DNA from: Cristatella mucedo
Lineage: Eukaryota > Bryozoa > Phylactolaemata > Cristatellidae
Direction of reading: 5' to 3'
NCBI GenBank assembly: GCA_009760855.2
Contig: WPIO01000026.1
Span: 3,602,501 to 3,666,500, forward strand
DNA length: 64,000 bases
Shown here: piece after piece, positions 1-42,285 of the stretch
How positions within the stretch are numbered: position 1 is the stretch's first letter
Layout: each line of letters starts with the position of its first letter
The notes under the pieces: generated by a model
Database searches by the model: none
Told to the model about the DNA's origin: nothing
Seen by the model: only the letters and a program-made list of their open reading frames with translations
Translations under genes and position numbers: made by a program

Positions 1-1885
1 CATTACCTTCCATGTGCATTCAGCTGCAACTCTTGGCTTCTAGTCTCCGCTTCTAGCTGAAGTAGCTTTGGTTGGCCTTTTGCACGATTGCAACTTGGCG
101 TTAGTTCTCCGACTTACGTACGGTCTGTACGAAGTCGACGAATGCTGAATCTCCTGCGACTTCGAAAAGATTGATCCGTTAAGTGCTATCGGTTCGAGGT
201 GGTTTCCATGTGTTTAATTCTGTTTGGCCTATAGACAAACAGACGAACTTCCAATGGGTAGAAGCTTGGCTTTGTATGACCAGCATTGGAGAGAAAAGGC
301 AAATACGTATGGCGATCAGCCGCTCAGCATGGTTCTTTCGAGTGGGCAGGACAGAGAGCTACAGCCACTGGCAGATTTATTTTGGGTCCGTCAAACGGTA
401 CGTCACGAGGATAGTCAGTCAAAGCCTCGGAGTCTTTGCCGCTGTTTATAATGGCGTAACTTCCCCTGATCCAGTAGTGCAATGTGTTCGAGCATAAGGC
501 AGTAACTTTCTCTGGGAAAATGTACTGCAACGAGGTAAGTGATAACCAGTGCACAAACTACCAGGAAGAGCAGGTGCGCTTCGCAGCCGCCCGAAGGCAA
601 CCGGGAACAGATGAAGTTCGGAGTGCAATACAATGCCATCGCTGCAGAAGAGTTGTTGCCGGTCTCGATGGACTCGGTGTGAATTTTCATTTTCCAACAG
701 TATTTTTCATCAAAAGCACATCTGGCTTTCAATACAAATTTTCTCCAGCTTTAGTACATCCTGGTAGCCTGTGGTATGACCTGCTTGAATATTTGTGCTT
801 GCCATTTTTGTTTAAGGGGCGCTCTCTGGCGATTAAACTGCAGCATCAACCGCTTGTTCACAGCAAAACTGACTAGTTGCATTCATAACAAGTGACTACT
901 GTTTCCCATAATTCTCCACTGCATTTGGGAAGAGTTTACTTGCTGTAAAAGTTCAAAGCGGCCAGCCCGAGCTCGCTGGCCTTGATTAGATGCTGGCGAC
1001 GTGTGCACCACGTGACCCACACTAATTCCTAACTCATCATAACATGCCTATGTTGTAATATGTTGTGCGAGTTTCCTCGGCGAGTTTCCAGCGTTTTGTG
1101 TATTGTACTGCGCAATGTTCCATAGCCAACTCTGGTTCTTTCTGCGTTGCCGAAGACCAAAAAGTGAAAAAGCTGGGGAGGCCACGAGCCGAAAGTGACG
1201 GCAGTAGTCGTGTCGCTCAGGCAGCCACTTCACTTCGATAGGGTGGGCAGAAAAGCCCTTTGTTGAATACTTCTTTTTTCACCCCATGCCCATCTGGCTA
1301 CGTCGTGACTTCCCGCGTTCGCGTTCCTTCAACAGTCCAATCTTTACCACAATGTGCAGACGGAACCCTCTGAATCCTCAGTGTGAGGCCAAATCTGCCC
1401 ACAGTCTGCGCACGCACAAGACTCCCGCGTCTGCATTGAATCTTTGAGCGGTTTTTCACACTGAATGCGATGTCTAATGGACTGCAATACTGGCTCCGTT
1501 TACTATTACACAGTTAATAAGAAACCCTAAGCTAATCCATTCAATAGCAGTAACTCAGTGCTGCCCGGTGGAAGTAATAGAACGCAAATGCAAGATGGTT
1601 TTTACAGCTCTATTTGCCATATATCAGATATAAGTCGAAATTCCGCACTTTGTGGAATAATGTGCACTCAATCAAAATTCGTCATCGGCGATCATAATTT
1701 GCCGCAAGCGATTGATTTACTTATTTGATATTTTTTTAAGGATTATTTTTTTTTTCGTGATTGGTCGAACACAAAAGTTCCCTACAAGGTTTTGGGGAGC
1801 CCACGTGCGCTAACCGCCAGCCTTTTTGCTGAGCTCCGTTCACCCTCTACAATTGGCAGCGAATACGGATAGTCGTGACCTTTTA

Positions 1886-1956
1886 AACTTGCCGAGAAGT
1901 GCGATTAAACGGCTTGCAACGGAGAGTTCAACTTGCCGAGAAGTGCGATTAAACGG
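1886..1956 (+). repeat. Short tandem duplication
   Basis: A 27-nt unit starting AACTTGCCGAGAAGTGCGAT occurs at about 1886 and again at about 1930, a 44-nt period. Confidence 0.6.
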
Positions 1957-2696
1957 AGAGTTTCTGCGACGCATAGATGTAGTGCTGGTAACTCGAGCAG
2001 CGACTGTCGCGTCAAGAATAAAAGTTATTCCTCCTCTTTCGTGCGGCGCCGGCAGCGTAGCTGGCTCTAAAGTTAATGCCTCGAAAAATTTATTGCTAAC
2101 GCAAAACGGTAATGCAGCATACTGGGTTTTCATATTTTGATGCCAGCATTGTATTTTATTTTTAACAAGTACTCCACGTGCCTTTCCACGTATCATCCTC
2201 CATCCGTGATCGGTTAAATTAATAAAACCGAAATGCAGAAAGAGTTGCACCCGTACTGCGAGACTTACCTCTGTGTTGAGGACCGTCCGTTCGCTAGTTG
2301 TAAATACTAGAATACCTATAGTCTCTATGCTATAAACTCGATGCTTCATAGCACTGACCGTGCGTGGCTCGGTCGTAAATAGACATTGTGGTGAGGAGCG
2401 AGTGCCTGCCGACCTCGTCATTGAACAAACGCAGCGAAACTGACGATTCGTACGAGCGGCAGGTAATGCACGCTGGCTGCCTGGTGATAGCCAAATATAC
2501 GGGCTCTAGATAAAGGTTGTTACGAATGGATGCAGTGGCTCTGGGGGCTACGTCCTCCGCAAAAGACGTAGCGAACGAATGGCGGTAGAACTCGCACTCA
2601 CTCGACCGAATACTAGCAGCTTGCGGCAAACAACTCGTACAAGCAATATCAGTTACATGCAGGTGCGTTGACGATTATCTAATACAGGCACAATAT

Positions 2697-2698
2697 AC

Positions 2699-2740
<42 letters not shown>

Positions 2741-2765
2741 GTGCGCGCGCACGCGCGCGTGCATG
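2697..2765. repeat. (TA)n(TG)n(CG)n tract
   Basis: Alternating purine-pyrimidine run of about 65 nt, with Z-DNA potential. Confidence 0.9.
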
Positions 2766-3829
2766 TGTGCACGTGTGCGTTTTCGTTTGTGCGTGTGTGT
2801 GAGTTTTCGTGAGTACGTATGCGTGAAAAACCTTGAAAAATTCAAGCTTTTCCTTGGAAGGCGGACCTGAAGGCCCGCTGACCTCGCTGGTAAACCACGC
2901 CTCGTGACGGGCAATCTTGCATTTTTTTCTCAGTGTAGCAAACTCTATGTGCAAGTGGAAATGTGAAAATATTGCTTAGCTTTTTATAATCGGCACCTGC
3001 GCTGAGTTCGGAAAGTGCGAAATCCCAGGGTTTCTTCTTCGGTTTCGTGCTGCAGTTGACCTTGACGAAAATCAATTCTTTGTGAAGTTTCGTCAGTGCG
3101 AAGCTGAGTGGCCGAGTCTCAAGTGGTATCTCTCGTTCTGCCGGCGATAGCGACACATTTATGCTTTACCCTTTGCTTTCGGTTGTTCGGGATCCATTGA
3201 TACCGATTTTGGCCCTTTCTCAGGTCTAGTAACTTTTTGCGTCTGGTTTTGTTAAACTGGAGTTTAATTTTCAGCTATGAAATACACTTTGCCATTGACC
3301 TTTATTATCGGGCACGGCTTATTGCCATCGGTCAGCCATGCTTGCAAATCAACAATTCTTTCTATTTACGGCATATTGTAAAGTTTACAGACAAATAAAT
3401 CGGCTATACAGGCAAATCAATCGAATCGCCTCTGTGAGACTATTTGCTGAAGTCAACGGTCTGCTTTTTCAGATCAGCACATCATTTCTGGGAGTTGCCT
3501 TTGAACGTAAAGGACTCAGACTATATAACACGCTGTTTCCAATCAAGCTTCACAATCTATAATAATAATAATAATAACAATACATTTATATAGTGTCATG
3601 ATAGAACTGAATTAGGTATAATAATATGAACACCGCTAGCCCACACAAAGCCCGATTCACGAAGACCCCAGCAACTGCTTTGAGGACAATTTAAATTGTG
3701 TGCCTCTGCTTGACAGTCTTGCAGACGGGGGGATTTCGTGGCGTCAATCAGAATTGAATTTCAGGCCAGCTGGGATCTTCCAACTAAAGCGGCGTTCACT
3801 GAATGTGGGCTGCTTAGATGCACAGCTAA

Positions 3830-4420
3830 CTTAACTTGAAGCTTGAACTTGAACTTGAAGCTGACTTGAGTCGAAATAGCGGGCGGCACGATGCCTAACC
3901 TGATTGGAGAGCAGCTGATAGGTAGGCTGGAGCAAGAGAATGAAAAGACCTAAAACGAAGGAGCGACAGAACTCCTTGAAGTCGATACGCCGCTTTATGG
4001 CGATCCAGTGCAGGTCGGCGAGCAGCGGTGCAAAGTGGCATATCACGCCTGGCAAACCAAGCTACCGAGTTCAGCACCAACAACAGCAACCAAGCACCAG
4101 CCTCGTGTCGCCGGCCGGAATACCTGCAGACATGTTGTGAATTACAGAAGTCGAGACGGGATGTCTAAAACGTGTTGATTAGCTTGGATGCAGTATCAAT
4201 GTCCAAGCTGGCCCGAAAATCTTGCTATGTTTCTTAGCTGTAAGTCGAGAGACTGTGGAGCTAACATGGTTGTTCCGTAAAAGTCACTCTGGAACAGGAC
4301 ACCTAGACTTGGTGCTGATGCCTCTGGAGACATGCTGGCCGAGCCCAATTCGAGGAATAATAAATGCGAGTACGAGAGTTCCTGAAGGTCCATTTACACG
4401 GGTCACTGCCGCAACGCATA
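3830..4420 (-). mobile_element. L2 family 1 fragment, antisense
   Basis: On the minus strand it encodes pieces of the L2 C-terminal region (the DLHWIAIKRRIDFKEF region, then ELGSASMSPEASAPSLGVLFQSD). It is frameshifted and diverged. Confidence 0.7.
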
Positions 4421-4974
4421 TGCTGTCCCCTCTGATATTTATGTAAAGCACCGCTGCGATGGTTCAGCCTCGATGAGAGTGTCAAGGCAAACACATTAGT
4501 GGAGGCAGTTGACTAATTTTCAGATGCAGCTAGAGCACTAGCTCTCATAGTTGAAATCTATTTTAGAATTGAAAAAGTCAGATTAAGGAATAACGATCAG
4601 CAGGCTATTGGTCAGCGCGTTATTTAGTTGCTTGCGTAATCGCCGCGTAGATCACCGTCACTCTGCGGAATGGATAAAAGTGAAGAGCCTGACCGGGACA
4701 CACAGCCTTTGACGTTGTATGCCCGTTGGTGAATCAGTGCGGCTGTGAATCAGTGTGGCAGTGCCTTTGCGAAGCTATACGCTTACGTGCGTAGTCTTTA
4801 ATTTTCGAAATGAATATCCAGTGATTTTTTGAGAGTACTCACTGATCAAAGACATGAAAGCCAATATACTTGCATTTCGCTAACGGAGCAAGACCTTCAG
4901 AGGACAATGTGTTAGAAAGATTTTACAGACAAATTACTTTGACTTGTCTGAGAGCTCTCACTGGCGATAAGCTT

Positions 4975-5070
4975 CATTAATAAAATCAATAAGAATGCAT
5001 TTGATATAGCCCTCTCAGAGAACTCAATCTCTTTCTTGGCACTTTACATTTGCTGCACACAACTCATCTA
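4975..5070 (-). mobile_element. L2 3' tail, antisense
   Basis: AGCCCTCTCAGAGAACTCAA, TCTCTTTCTTGGCACTTTAC is the reverse complement of the L2 tail. Confidence 0.7.
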
Positions 5071-5425
5071 GTGCAGGGTACAAATGCCTTCCGCTCAAAC
5101 TATTTATCGGGTATCTGGTCTTCAAAGTTAAGGATGTCTTATGTGGTCATGTGATAATCTATGGTTAGGCTGCATAAAAGCCCAAGTCTAAGTCAGTCAT
5201 TGTTACCCTGAGCTTTGAACCATGCGGAAGTTGAGGCTCGTGCCGTGAGCCAGGCGAGAGCAGCAACCGAGGGCTTGTGCCAGTCGGTAGTTTTGCGACG
5301 CTCTGGGCGAGCTCATACGAGAGTTGTTATCAGCCATGGCTGATACTGGACTCATGCAGGACTGCACTTAAAGAGTACGTGTCTCTGCGCTGTAAATATA
5401 TAAAATATAATATAAATGCAACCGC

Positions 5426-5590
5426 GATGGCATACTGGGTAAGGTGGTCGCTTTTCACGACCTCAGTCCCGATGTCGTGGGTTCGAATCCTGCTTCGGGC
5501 GATCCTGTATTGCCTCTGCAAACGGTGGCGATAGCCGTAAAGGCTCTTCTTTCGCTAGGCAAAAGAGGCAGTTTAAGTCAGCTAGTATAT
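5426..5590 (+). repeat. SINE family 1 (tRNA-derived), copy a
   Basis: GATGGCATACTGGGTAAGGT is the A-box head; GGGTTCGAATCC is the B box. The body runs GGGCGATCCT, CTGCAAACGGTGG, AGCCGTAAAGGCTCTTCT to AGTCAGCTAG. No cloverleaf acceptor stem can be paired, so it is not a functional tRNA. Confidence 0.8.
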
Positions 5591-5649
5591 TTGATTCATT
5601 TGCATTGCGCCCTTGGAGAACTTGATCTCTGTTCAGGCGCTACGTAGCT

Positions 5650-5812
5650 GCGATGGCACACTAGGTAAGGCGGTTGCTTTCACGACCTCGGTCCGAAGTC
5701 GTGGGTTCGATTCCTGCGGTGGGCGATCCTTTATCGCCACTGCAAGCGGTGGTGATAGCCGTAAAGGCTCTTCTGTCGCTATACAAAAAGAGGCTGTTTA
5801 ATCAGCTAGGAT
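5650..5812 (+). repeat. SINE family 1, copy b
   Basis: Head GATGGCACACTAGGTAAGGC, B box GGGTTCGATTCC, the same body and a GAGGCTGTTTAATCAGCTA end. Probably closest to the family consensus. Confidence 0.82.
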
Positions 5813-6074
5813 TTTTTTTACGTACGAATCGTGGGGCTGGAGCCCATGACTCGGGCTTATTATCTTTACTTTGCGATCTTTACTCTGCTATCTTTGCTAT
5901 CTATCTTTCTTTGCACAGGCCGCTAGCCGCGATTCCAGCTTAGCTCAGGGCTTTTCCAGTATTTGCCGTGCGTAGGCGAAGACTAGTGCCGTTGCGAGCG
6001 CCGAAATTTCTGCCTAGAACTAACTGTCCGTACGTGAAAGTTGCTGCAACGTTCGTAACAGGAGTAAAGTTATG

Positions 6075-6118
6075 CTGACAGCTTCGCTGTCTGCTCGCCC
6101 CATGGCAGAAGCTGTCAG
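6075..6118. repeat. Inverted repeat, 10-bp arms
   Basis: CTGACAGCTT (6075-6084) and AAGCTGTCAG (6109-6118) are perfect arms around a 24-nt loop, about 320 nt before gene 1. Confidence 0.6.
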
Positions 6119-6160
6119 TCCTTCGGACTGGCCTGCGGCTCGATTGCCTTTGTCGGGCGA

Positions 6161-6222
6161 GACAAAAGTCTAGAAGTCGGCGCCGTAGCCGACGGCCGGC
6201 GGGGATCTGGAAGACTTTTGTC
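6161..6222. repeat. Inverted repeat, 11-bp arms
   Basis: GACAAAAGTCT (6161-6171) and AGACTTTTGTC (6212-6222) are perfect arms around a 40-nt GC-rich loop, about 215 nt before gene 1. Confidence 0.65.
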
Positions 6223-6423
6223 GTACTGTTCGCGCCCTGGCGCATTTCGCATCCTCTCACTTCCCTTCTTCACGGATGTAGAGATGCCACAGCCGTCCTG
6301 CCGCCAATTGAAATGCAAAACCGGGCAAGGGATGTTGACATCGTGACCTTGAAAACCCCCTCCCGGATGCCTGACTGAGCCATACGTTGGGGCTCTAAGG
6401 TTTCCAGTATCCGAGATTCACTT

Positions 6424-6431
6424 TTCCGGGT
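6424..6431. promoter_or_regulatory. TTCCGGGT just upstream of gene 1 ATG
   Basis: The octamer lies 7 nt before the start codon and recurs before gene 2. Its reverse complement, ACCCGGAA, contains the GGAA core of ETS-family sites. This is suggestive only. Confidence 0.25.
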
Positions 6432-6437
6432 ACGGCC

Positions 6438-35911
<29,474 letters not shown>

Positions 35912-36904
35912 GCCAGCTCCAGCTGCCTGATCCGGGAGCCTGATCCGGATGATTGCTCGAAGTGCTGGGCGGTCGCGTTGGCCAGTACCAAAAGCCGATT
36001 ATTACGGTTTGGGACAAGAGCAGTAGCTTGTAAATGCTTTTCTTCGGACATGTCGTCCGATAGTTGTTTCGGCGAGCTTTGGTTATCTGTGAGTACGCTT
36101 ATTGATGGGTGGTTTATGTTGGAGCATCAGGTCATCAGTTGCTTGAAGTTGTTGTTCATGCTTGATGATGCAGATCTCCTTGATGATCCCCCCCCCAAAA
36201 GTCCTGCTTTCATCATCTGGCTTATAGAGTACTCCAACGTTTCACGAACACTGAAGTGAACCACACAGTCCCGTGGTTTAGGGCAGCCTTTCGTCGTGCA
36301 TCGTATTGAATTTGACGAATGCTGACTCATCAAGTCTTCCCATGGCATATCGTTGCGGACCTTTTCATTGGTGCAATGGGAAAAGTCATGCAGCCTTCCA
36401 TCGACGCATCGACATGTGTGCACGTGCAGATATACCTAGCCAGCCATTCACACAGTCTGCTTTAGCTGCCAACAGCTATCACTCCTGTTGTGATCGGCGA
36501 TATGACCAGGTGGCTATTGACGAATGTGCAAAAGCAGAAACTTGAATCACTTCAGTCAGGCATAGTAGTACAACTACTATATTCAGGCTGTTGTAAAACG
36601 TGCTACTCATCTTTCTAAGACTGTGGGATGAGAAATACAATGATATTATCTGGTATTTCACTGTGTGCACCAGTACAGTGTATGCACTGGCGCCCTCGTC
36701 GTCGCACTATATAGCCTTCAGCTTACGAAGTAGAAAATATTCCGCCTCAGTCAGATAAGCGATGCCTTAATCACGCGACTGTAGGTAAAGTGGATTTAGG
36801 CTGTTTTGCATCTGCTTCTCGGAGCCGAGGCAAGAGCAGTGGCATTAGTGGCCACGTCGTATCGCGTCTGTCCTGCTAAGCTTTGCTGGCTCCTTATTGT
36901 TGCT
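35912..36904. other. 3' flank of gene 1
   Basis: Presumed 3' UTR and beyond. No AATAAA close to the stop. An unremarkable C-run at 36189. Confidence 0.4.
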
Positions 36905-37255
36905 CGGTTCACGTACGCAGAGAGCCAGCCGATTGCCAACACCAACAGTTTGTTGCACGACGCACGGAGCAGTGGGACGTACAACTCCCTTCGCTTCCTT
37001 CTCTTTCGACTCTCTTCTCCTCGACTACAGCTGTGCCCGAGCAGCCGTCGATGATTCATCCGAAGTGGGCCACAGCTGTGCACTGGCTGACCCTGATGGT
37101 GAATCCATCATCTGTTCACCAGCGGGTTACCAGCCTGTGTCCACACTACATCACAGGCGGACCACAGCTGTTGTACACAGGCCCCTCTCGGTGATACTCC
37201 TAACAGCTGTTCACCAGTGGTTTAGCAGAGGAGCAGTACCGGCCTGCATACAATC
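36905..37255 (+). repeat. Unclassified interspersed repeat, copy 1
   Basis: Shares GCCAGCCGAT.GCCAACACCA, CACGGAGCAG and AGGCGGACCACAGC with 39633-39990. Contains internal sub-repeats around CACCAGCGGGTTA. Confidence 0.65.
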
Positions 37256-38905
37256 GAACTACACGTGTCAAGCATCGAGTCAACTTTTGGTTCCCCCCCC
37301 GGTCTCTCAGTCTGGCCGGCCGGTCGCTTTATTCGCCTACCTATCCTACCTTTGTTTTCACTCTAAATGCACTCGTTCGAGCCCACTTGTCGCTTTCCGG
37401 TCAACTTGCGGCTTTCCGGTCAACTTGCCGTTGCTCGCACGAGATTGAAATCTATGGGCGATCGAGCATTCAATTCACTTGTTCCGAAAGTCGGCAACTC
37501 TCTTCAGGCTTTAATCGATACCTGCAATTGATTGTTTTCATTCGACGCAGTGGCCTTCTCTGCTCCTCTTATACAATGCTGCTTATACTAAGCACCTAAA
37601 TTGGTCCACGTAACCATTTCATCGCTTCCGGTTTGGCCGTCTTTTTAGTATCCGAACGAGAAATGCCCTCCATAATTCGTCAACTCTATGGAAACTTAAT
37701 CGTGATCAAAGCAAATCAGACGTCATGTCTCAGCATGTAGGCGAATTTAGTTTGCTCAGTTTTGCCTTCGTGCCCTTGAACAAATCTTCTTGCGGCTCGT
37801 GCTCAAATGCGCCAGATTCCGTGAATGTTACTAACCTATGGTCTTACTAACCAGGGGTCCCAGGTGTCTTCTTCTGCACTTTCCACGATTAGGCTTGCAT
37901 GAAGCCTATCTACTCCCCCATAGCATTTGCATGATTCCTGTGAATTGCCTATTGTGAGCTCCTGGGATATAGCTCTGTGTTTACTATCCTTAGTCAATCG
38001 GCATGTTTTCTTTCAAGCATACATAACGTACGTGGATAGAGACTTGGTTCTGTCAGGATGCTGGATTTTTTACTTTGTTTTTTGGTATTAGTGTGATTAC
38101 TCAGGCTTGTATATCTATTTGGCATATTGCCTACCTGTCATTAACTACAAGTTATTTCTTTTTCTGCGTCGTGTTTTGAAGCACCTGGATATAGATTTGG
38201 TTTTCTAAGAGAGTGGTTCAAAATACCTGTTACTGTGGCGATTAGTATTACATTTATTAGTAGATAGATATACTACAGCCGACGTGGTACCTAGAGGCAG
38301 TCCAGGTTCTGTGCAGCAAATATTCGAAATTACTAGCACACCCTTCTTCGTAAAGTTTTATTCGTAGACTTGGACGATAGTTCGTTTCACAATGGTTACG
38401 TGTTGCATCTGAGAAGTGGACCATGGTGTATTTCGGATGGATTGCTTTTGATTGAGTTATTGGTCCAGGTGGCTGCATGGGCTTTGCCTTATATCCCGTG
38501 GATCGAAGCATATCGCCGGGGATCTCCAGGGATCACCGAGCTCTGACGAATTTGTGGTGGATTAAAGCAGATGAAGGTTAATTGCGCTGCAATGATATAG
38601 TGGTTCGCATCTTTGAAGCCCATTTACATTAGAACACTCAGGTAAAATGGGGTGAATTTTGGTGGGCGCGTGACAAAGGAGGCTAGTTACAATATTCCCC
38701 GGAAATTTAAATTTCGCACTGTCAATTTCAAGTCGATTTTTTCTTAATAGGAGTGGATTGGGATAACTCGCCAAGATTTCTTTCTGATACAGCTATACGC
38801 CTTGCAGCGATGTAGATGCTAAAAACTCTTTCGAGTGTACAGGAAGTTCTTGGCCGATAACAGCCACTCTTATTATCACCAGATACCTCAGATTAACACC
38901 AGTAC

Positions 38906-38942
<37 letters not shown>

Positions 38943-39632
38943 ATAACTTAAATTCTTAGAATTATTTGAAGATTTGATAGCCCTCTAAGCGATGTGTTTC
39001 ACCATGCTTGCACTGTCTGACTCTTCTTGTCTATATATTCACGTGCTCGCCCCTTCACTAGTAGAAAGCCGAACCCTTGATCCATCTTTCTTCGGCGATT
39101 GTACCCTATCGCCACTTATTTCTCCGCATTTGAGCATACGCAGATTCCATTCGTCCTCCAATTTGCTTTTTACTTGACCTCAAAAAATGTAACGCACATT
39201 CATCATCGCCCCCGGTGCTACGCCAGAACAAATGTGAAATTCCGCGCTTCGGTGTGGTTAAGACTAGCATGTCCATTATTGAGCCTGTGCTAAAAGCCAC
39301 GAATTATTTTAGCACAGATTGTAGCCGGTTGTTCGCAGGCGAAAGTGCTCAGCGCTTCATCACACGGCCTGCAGGATTCAACCACATAAGCACCCGAAAT
39401 CCCAGTATAGTGAACCTTCTTTGTCGCTGCTAGCGATGGTCCCGAACGAATCGAGGTGAACTGCTGCAGCACAACCATCCAAGGCCCGAGAGGCAAGCAG
39501 GACAGCAAGCACTGAATCACAAATAAGCAGTCAAAGCTACTAAGCTAGTTTTTCGCCGAAGGTTTGGTCCCAGTCTAGATACGTGCAAAAAAGCATATCT
39601 GCGAATGTTAAATTCTTTTGCACAATGTAGTT
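37256..39632. other. Intergenic, no gene recognised
   Basis: Nothing supportable apart from the TA tract. Confidence 0.4.
38909..38939. repeat. (TA)15 tract
   Basis: Pure TA dinucleotide run. Confidence 0.95.
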
Positions 39633-39990
39633 TAGTTCACGCATAGCACAGAACGCCAGCCGATGACCAACACCACCAGTTTATTTTGCTACGCATGGAG
39701 CAGAAGGAATCACGACTCCTTCGCCCCTCTCTCCGACTCAGGTCCCACTCCTCGACCACGGTTGCGCTGGCCCACGCGGATGATCCATCCAACATATGTT
39801 TACTAGCGGATTAGCGGGAGGAACAATACCGACCTGTGTCCAAGCCACATCAGAGGCGGACCACAGCCTTGCACCGGCCCGTCCCGACGATCCACCCAAC
39901 CTCTGCACCGGCCCGTCCCAACAATACTCCCAACAGCTGCTCACCGGCGGGTTAGCAAAAGAACAGTACCGACCTGTGTCCGAGCCGCGT
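39633..39990 (+). repeat. Unclassified interspersed repeat, copy 2
   Basis: Second copy, same order, with an internal duplication of GCACCGGCCCGTCCC (39871 and 39905). Confidence 0.65.
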
Positions 39991-41042
39991 CGCTAGCATC
40001 ATCAGACTACACAGATGATATGGAGCATACTATTAGAATTGAGAACTAGCTAGAACTCGCTTGAACGGCATCAAACACACCGGCATGAGTGCACACTCTG
40101 TGGGAATATGGGACCTGAGTGGCTAAGAGGATACGTGCTCGCCATCATTCACTGCCGAAGACTCGAGCCCAGTGACGAATGCACATCGCCTGCCCAAAGA
40201 TTGTGCTATTTATGGCACTATGCGCGTAAATTACAGATTTTTTGTAAAGACGACCCGAAAACTATATATTCTTGCATTTTCGAGTGTGAACTGCACACGT
40301 CACCACACTGTGGATGACTGAGTTCAATATGCTGGTTCAACTAAGGAAGCGTCGTGCGTGGCTTACTTATCCGTCGAAATAGAAGCGGGAGCAAGAGCAA
40401 ACATCAATGTCTGCGTTGCCGACTCAGGCTTGAGCTGCTCCATCGGTCGTTCTGCAGGTCGATCTCCTTCCTGAACTGCAGTGGGGCACGCACTCTCTAA
40501 CTTGTCTCACTTGAGCTATTGAAGCTGCAAACCCGAACTCATCGGGTTCTTACTTCCATCATCAAGATCGAATCATTAGCAAAATTAAATCTAAGCCAGG
40601 AAGTCTTGAGTCATTGGTGAATGCTGTTCACAGAGCACTTTTGCTTGACTGCCGGTATCGACATTCTTTCCTTTATGCAAAGCGCTACAGTACGATGCTA
40701 GCCAATGTCCTAAATGAATTTGCACCTCTCTTTAAACGACAGGTTCGACAGATTCACCGTCCGCCGACATGTATTTAAGTTGTTTATTGAAGATCCTATT
40801 AATTCATTTAAAAATGGTTGAGTCTACATTTTAAGTATTTGTTTACATCACAGATCAATCACGCAAAAGTGTTAACGTCTATTACTGACCATCTTCTTAA
40901 CCATTTGTAATTAAGCATACCGCCCAGTTCTTCGAATAGTAACTTGGCAGATTTTTTCTCTAAATTCTTTGTAAGATTAAACAAATTAGAGCCTCCACCC
41001 TTTCACTGCAATCCCACCCTGACCACAGCCCCTCATCATCCT

Positions 41043-41162
<120 letters not shown>

Positions 41163-41224
41163 CGTCTCCCGCCCTCCTTCTCTCGCTCTCTCTTTCTACC
41201 AGCCTCTAAAAATCTCAGCGCTAA

Positions 41225-41530
41225 CTTCTCAACATAACCAAGACAGTCCTGTAGAGACCGTCCCAACAGCTCGCTGTTGTGTTCGCCTGCGGCTTCTGCT
41301 GTAATGAGCGAAGCGCCTGACACTAATGTGCGTGCCTCACCTGTGGCCAATAGTTAAGCTGTTGAAGCAGCGCAGCGTCGGGCTACTAATGCAGGTTATA
41401 TTTCATTTCATCTGCTGCGATTGATTGGGCTCCCATATATGAGCCCGTCTTAACTAATAAAGGAGAGTCTTGTTTACTTCGCAAGTGCGCCCGCTGTGTC
41501 TCCGTGAGAGTACCAATAGTACAGCCGCCG
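41225..41530 (+). mobile_element. LTR-like sequence (tentative)
   Basis: It combines a TATATGAGCCCGTC region, AATAAAGGAGAGTCTTGTTT (polyadenylation-type signal then GT-rich) and a terminal TACCAATAGTACA. No second copy or internal coding region was seen. Confidence 0.25.
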
Positions 41531-42136
41531 CCGGAGATACTGTCATACATCATCTCCATTTCAGATGCGAAGATCCGTTGTTATCCAAAAGATTAAAAAA
41601 TGTAAATATCTCCATGTAACTGTTGAAGTCTATGTTTCTCTGAAAATAGCTGCAGTCAAGCCACTGATAATAAATTATTAGAAAGTACGTGACTTGCATC
41701 CCGTCTTCCTTTTTTCGATCTTATCCAAAACACGTGGACGATTCTTGGCTCAACAGCTAAACGATTACATCCGTTCATTAGATCGTGCAAGCAAGTTCTA
41801 TGTGGTATTTAGGGCCAACCATTACACAGAACTACTCTCTGTAGGGTTTCCGACAGCCTTCTGAACAATGCTGATCAGGGTACTGCCTCTCTGCTCGTTC
41901 TCCTACATCTCAAAGCAGCGCCTAAAATATTCAGTCAACAGATTCTTCTGGAGCACCCCTGGACACACCAAGATATGACTAGCACAGTGCTAAAGTAGTT
42001 AGGTCCTACCTGAGTGATATATATCAAAGTATCGAGGTGAACAGCTGCCGGTCATCCGGAAATTTCTTAAAGTTTGGAAAAGCTACTCCTCCAAATAGCC
42101 TTTATAAAATGGCATAAAGAAGCATATCTTCTGTGG

Positions 42137-42285
42137 CAGCCGAGCAGGTTTGGTCCAGCGGATAAGGTGCTCGCCCCGACCAAGGTCTGGCTGAGATCGT
42201 GGGCTTGAGCCCCGAGGCATATGTGAAGCGCCTGAATAGAGATTAAGTTCACTTGGGGCGCTATATAAATGAATTATATTTTTTT
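42137..42285 (+). repeat. SINE family 2: tRNA-like head fused to L2 3' tail
   Basis: Head GGTTTGGTCCAGCGGATAAG, B-box-like GGGCTTGAGCCCC, then the L2 tail GTGAAGCGCCTGAATAGAGA, CACTTGGGGCGCTATATAAA. The antisense copy at 22705 confirms the junction. Confidence 0.72.

Larger units (their letters stand above)
1..3829. other. Intergenic, no gene recognised
   Basis: A consensus-like donor (ACGAG|gtaagt, 532-537) follows a short open stretch, but no partner exon was found. Apart from the short duplication at 1886, the TG/CG tract and a weak (AAT)n L2-tail trace at 3559-3620, nothing is recognisable. Confidence 0.5.

Noticed and set aside
484-876. 130-codon open frame with a good donor at 531/532
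   Set aside because: The donor falls early in the frame and no acceptor or partner exon with a recognisable domain was found.
2697-2765. CRISPR-like or other structured array
   Set aside because: Only simple dinucleotide repeats; no spaced direct-repeat arrays occur anywhere in the window.
5426-5500. Functional tRNA genes at the A/B-box sequences
   Set aside because: The acceptor and anticodon stems do not pair, and the same extended body recurs at six or more sites; these are SINEs.
36897-37448. 183-codon open frame
   Set aside because: Lies in the unclassified repeat; the second copy at 39633 does not keep the frame.
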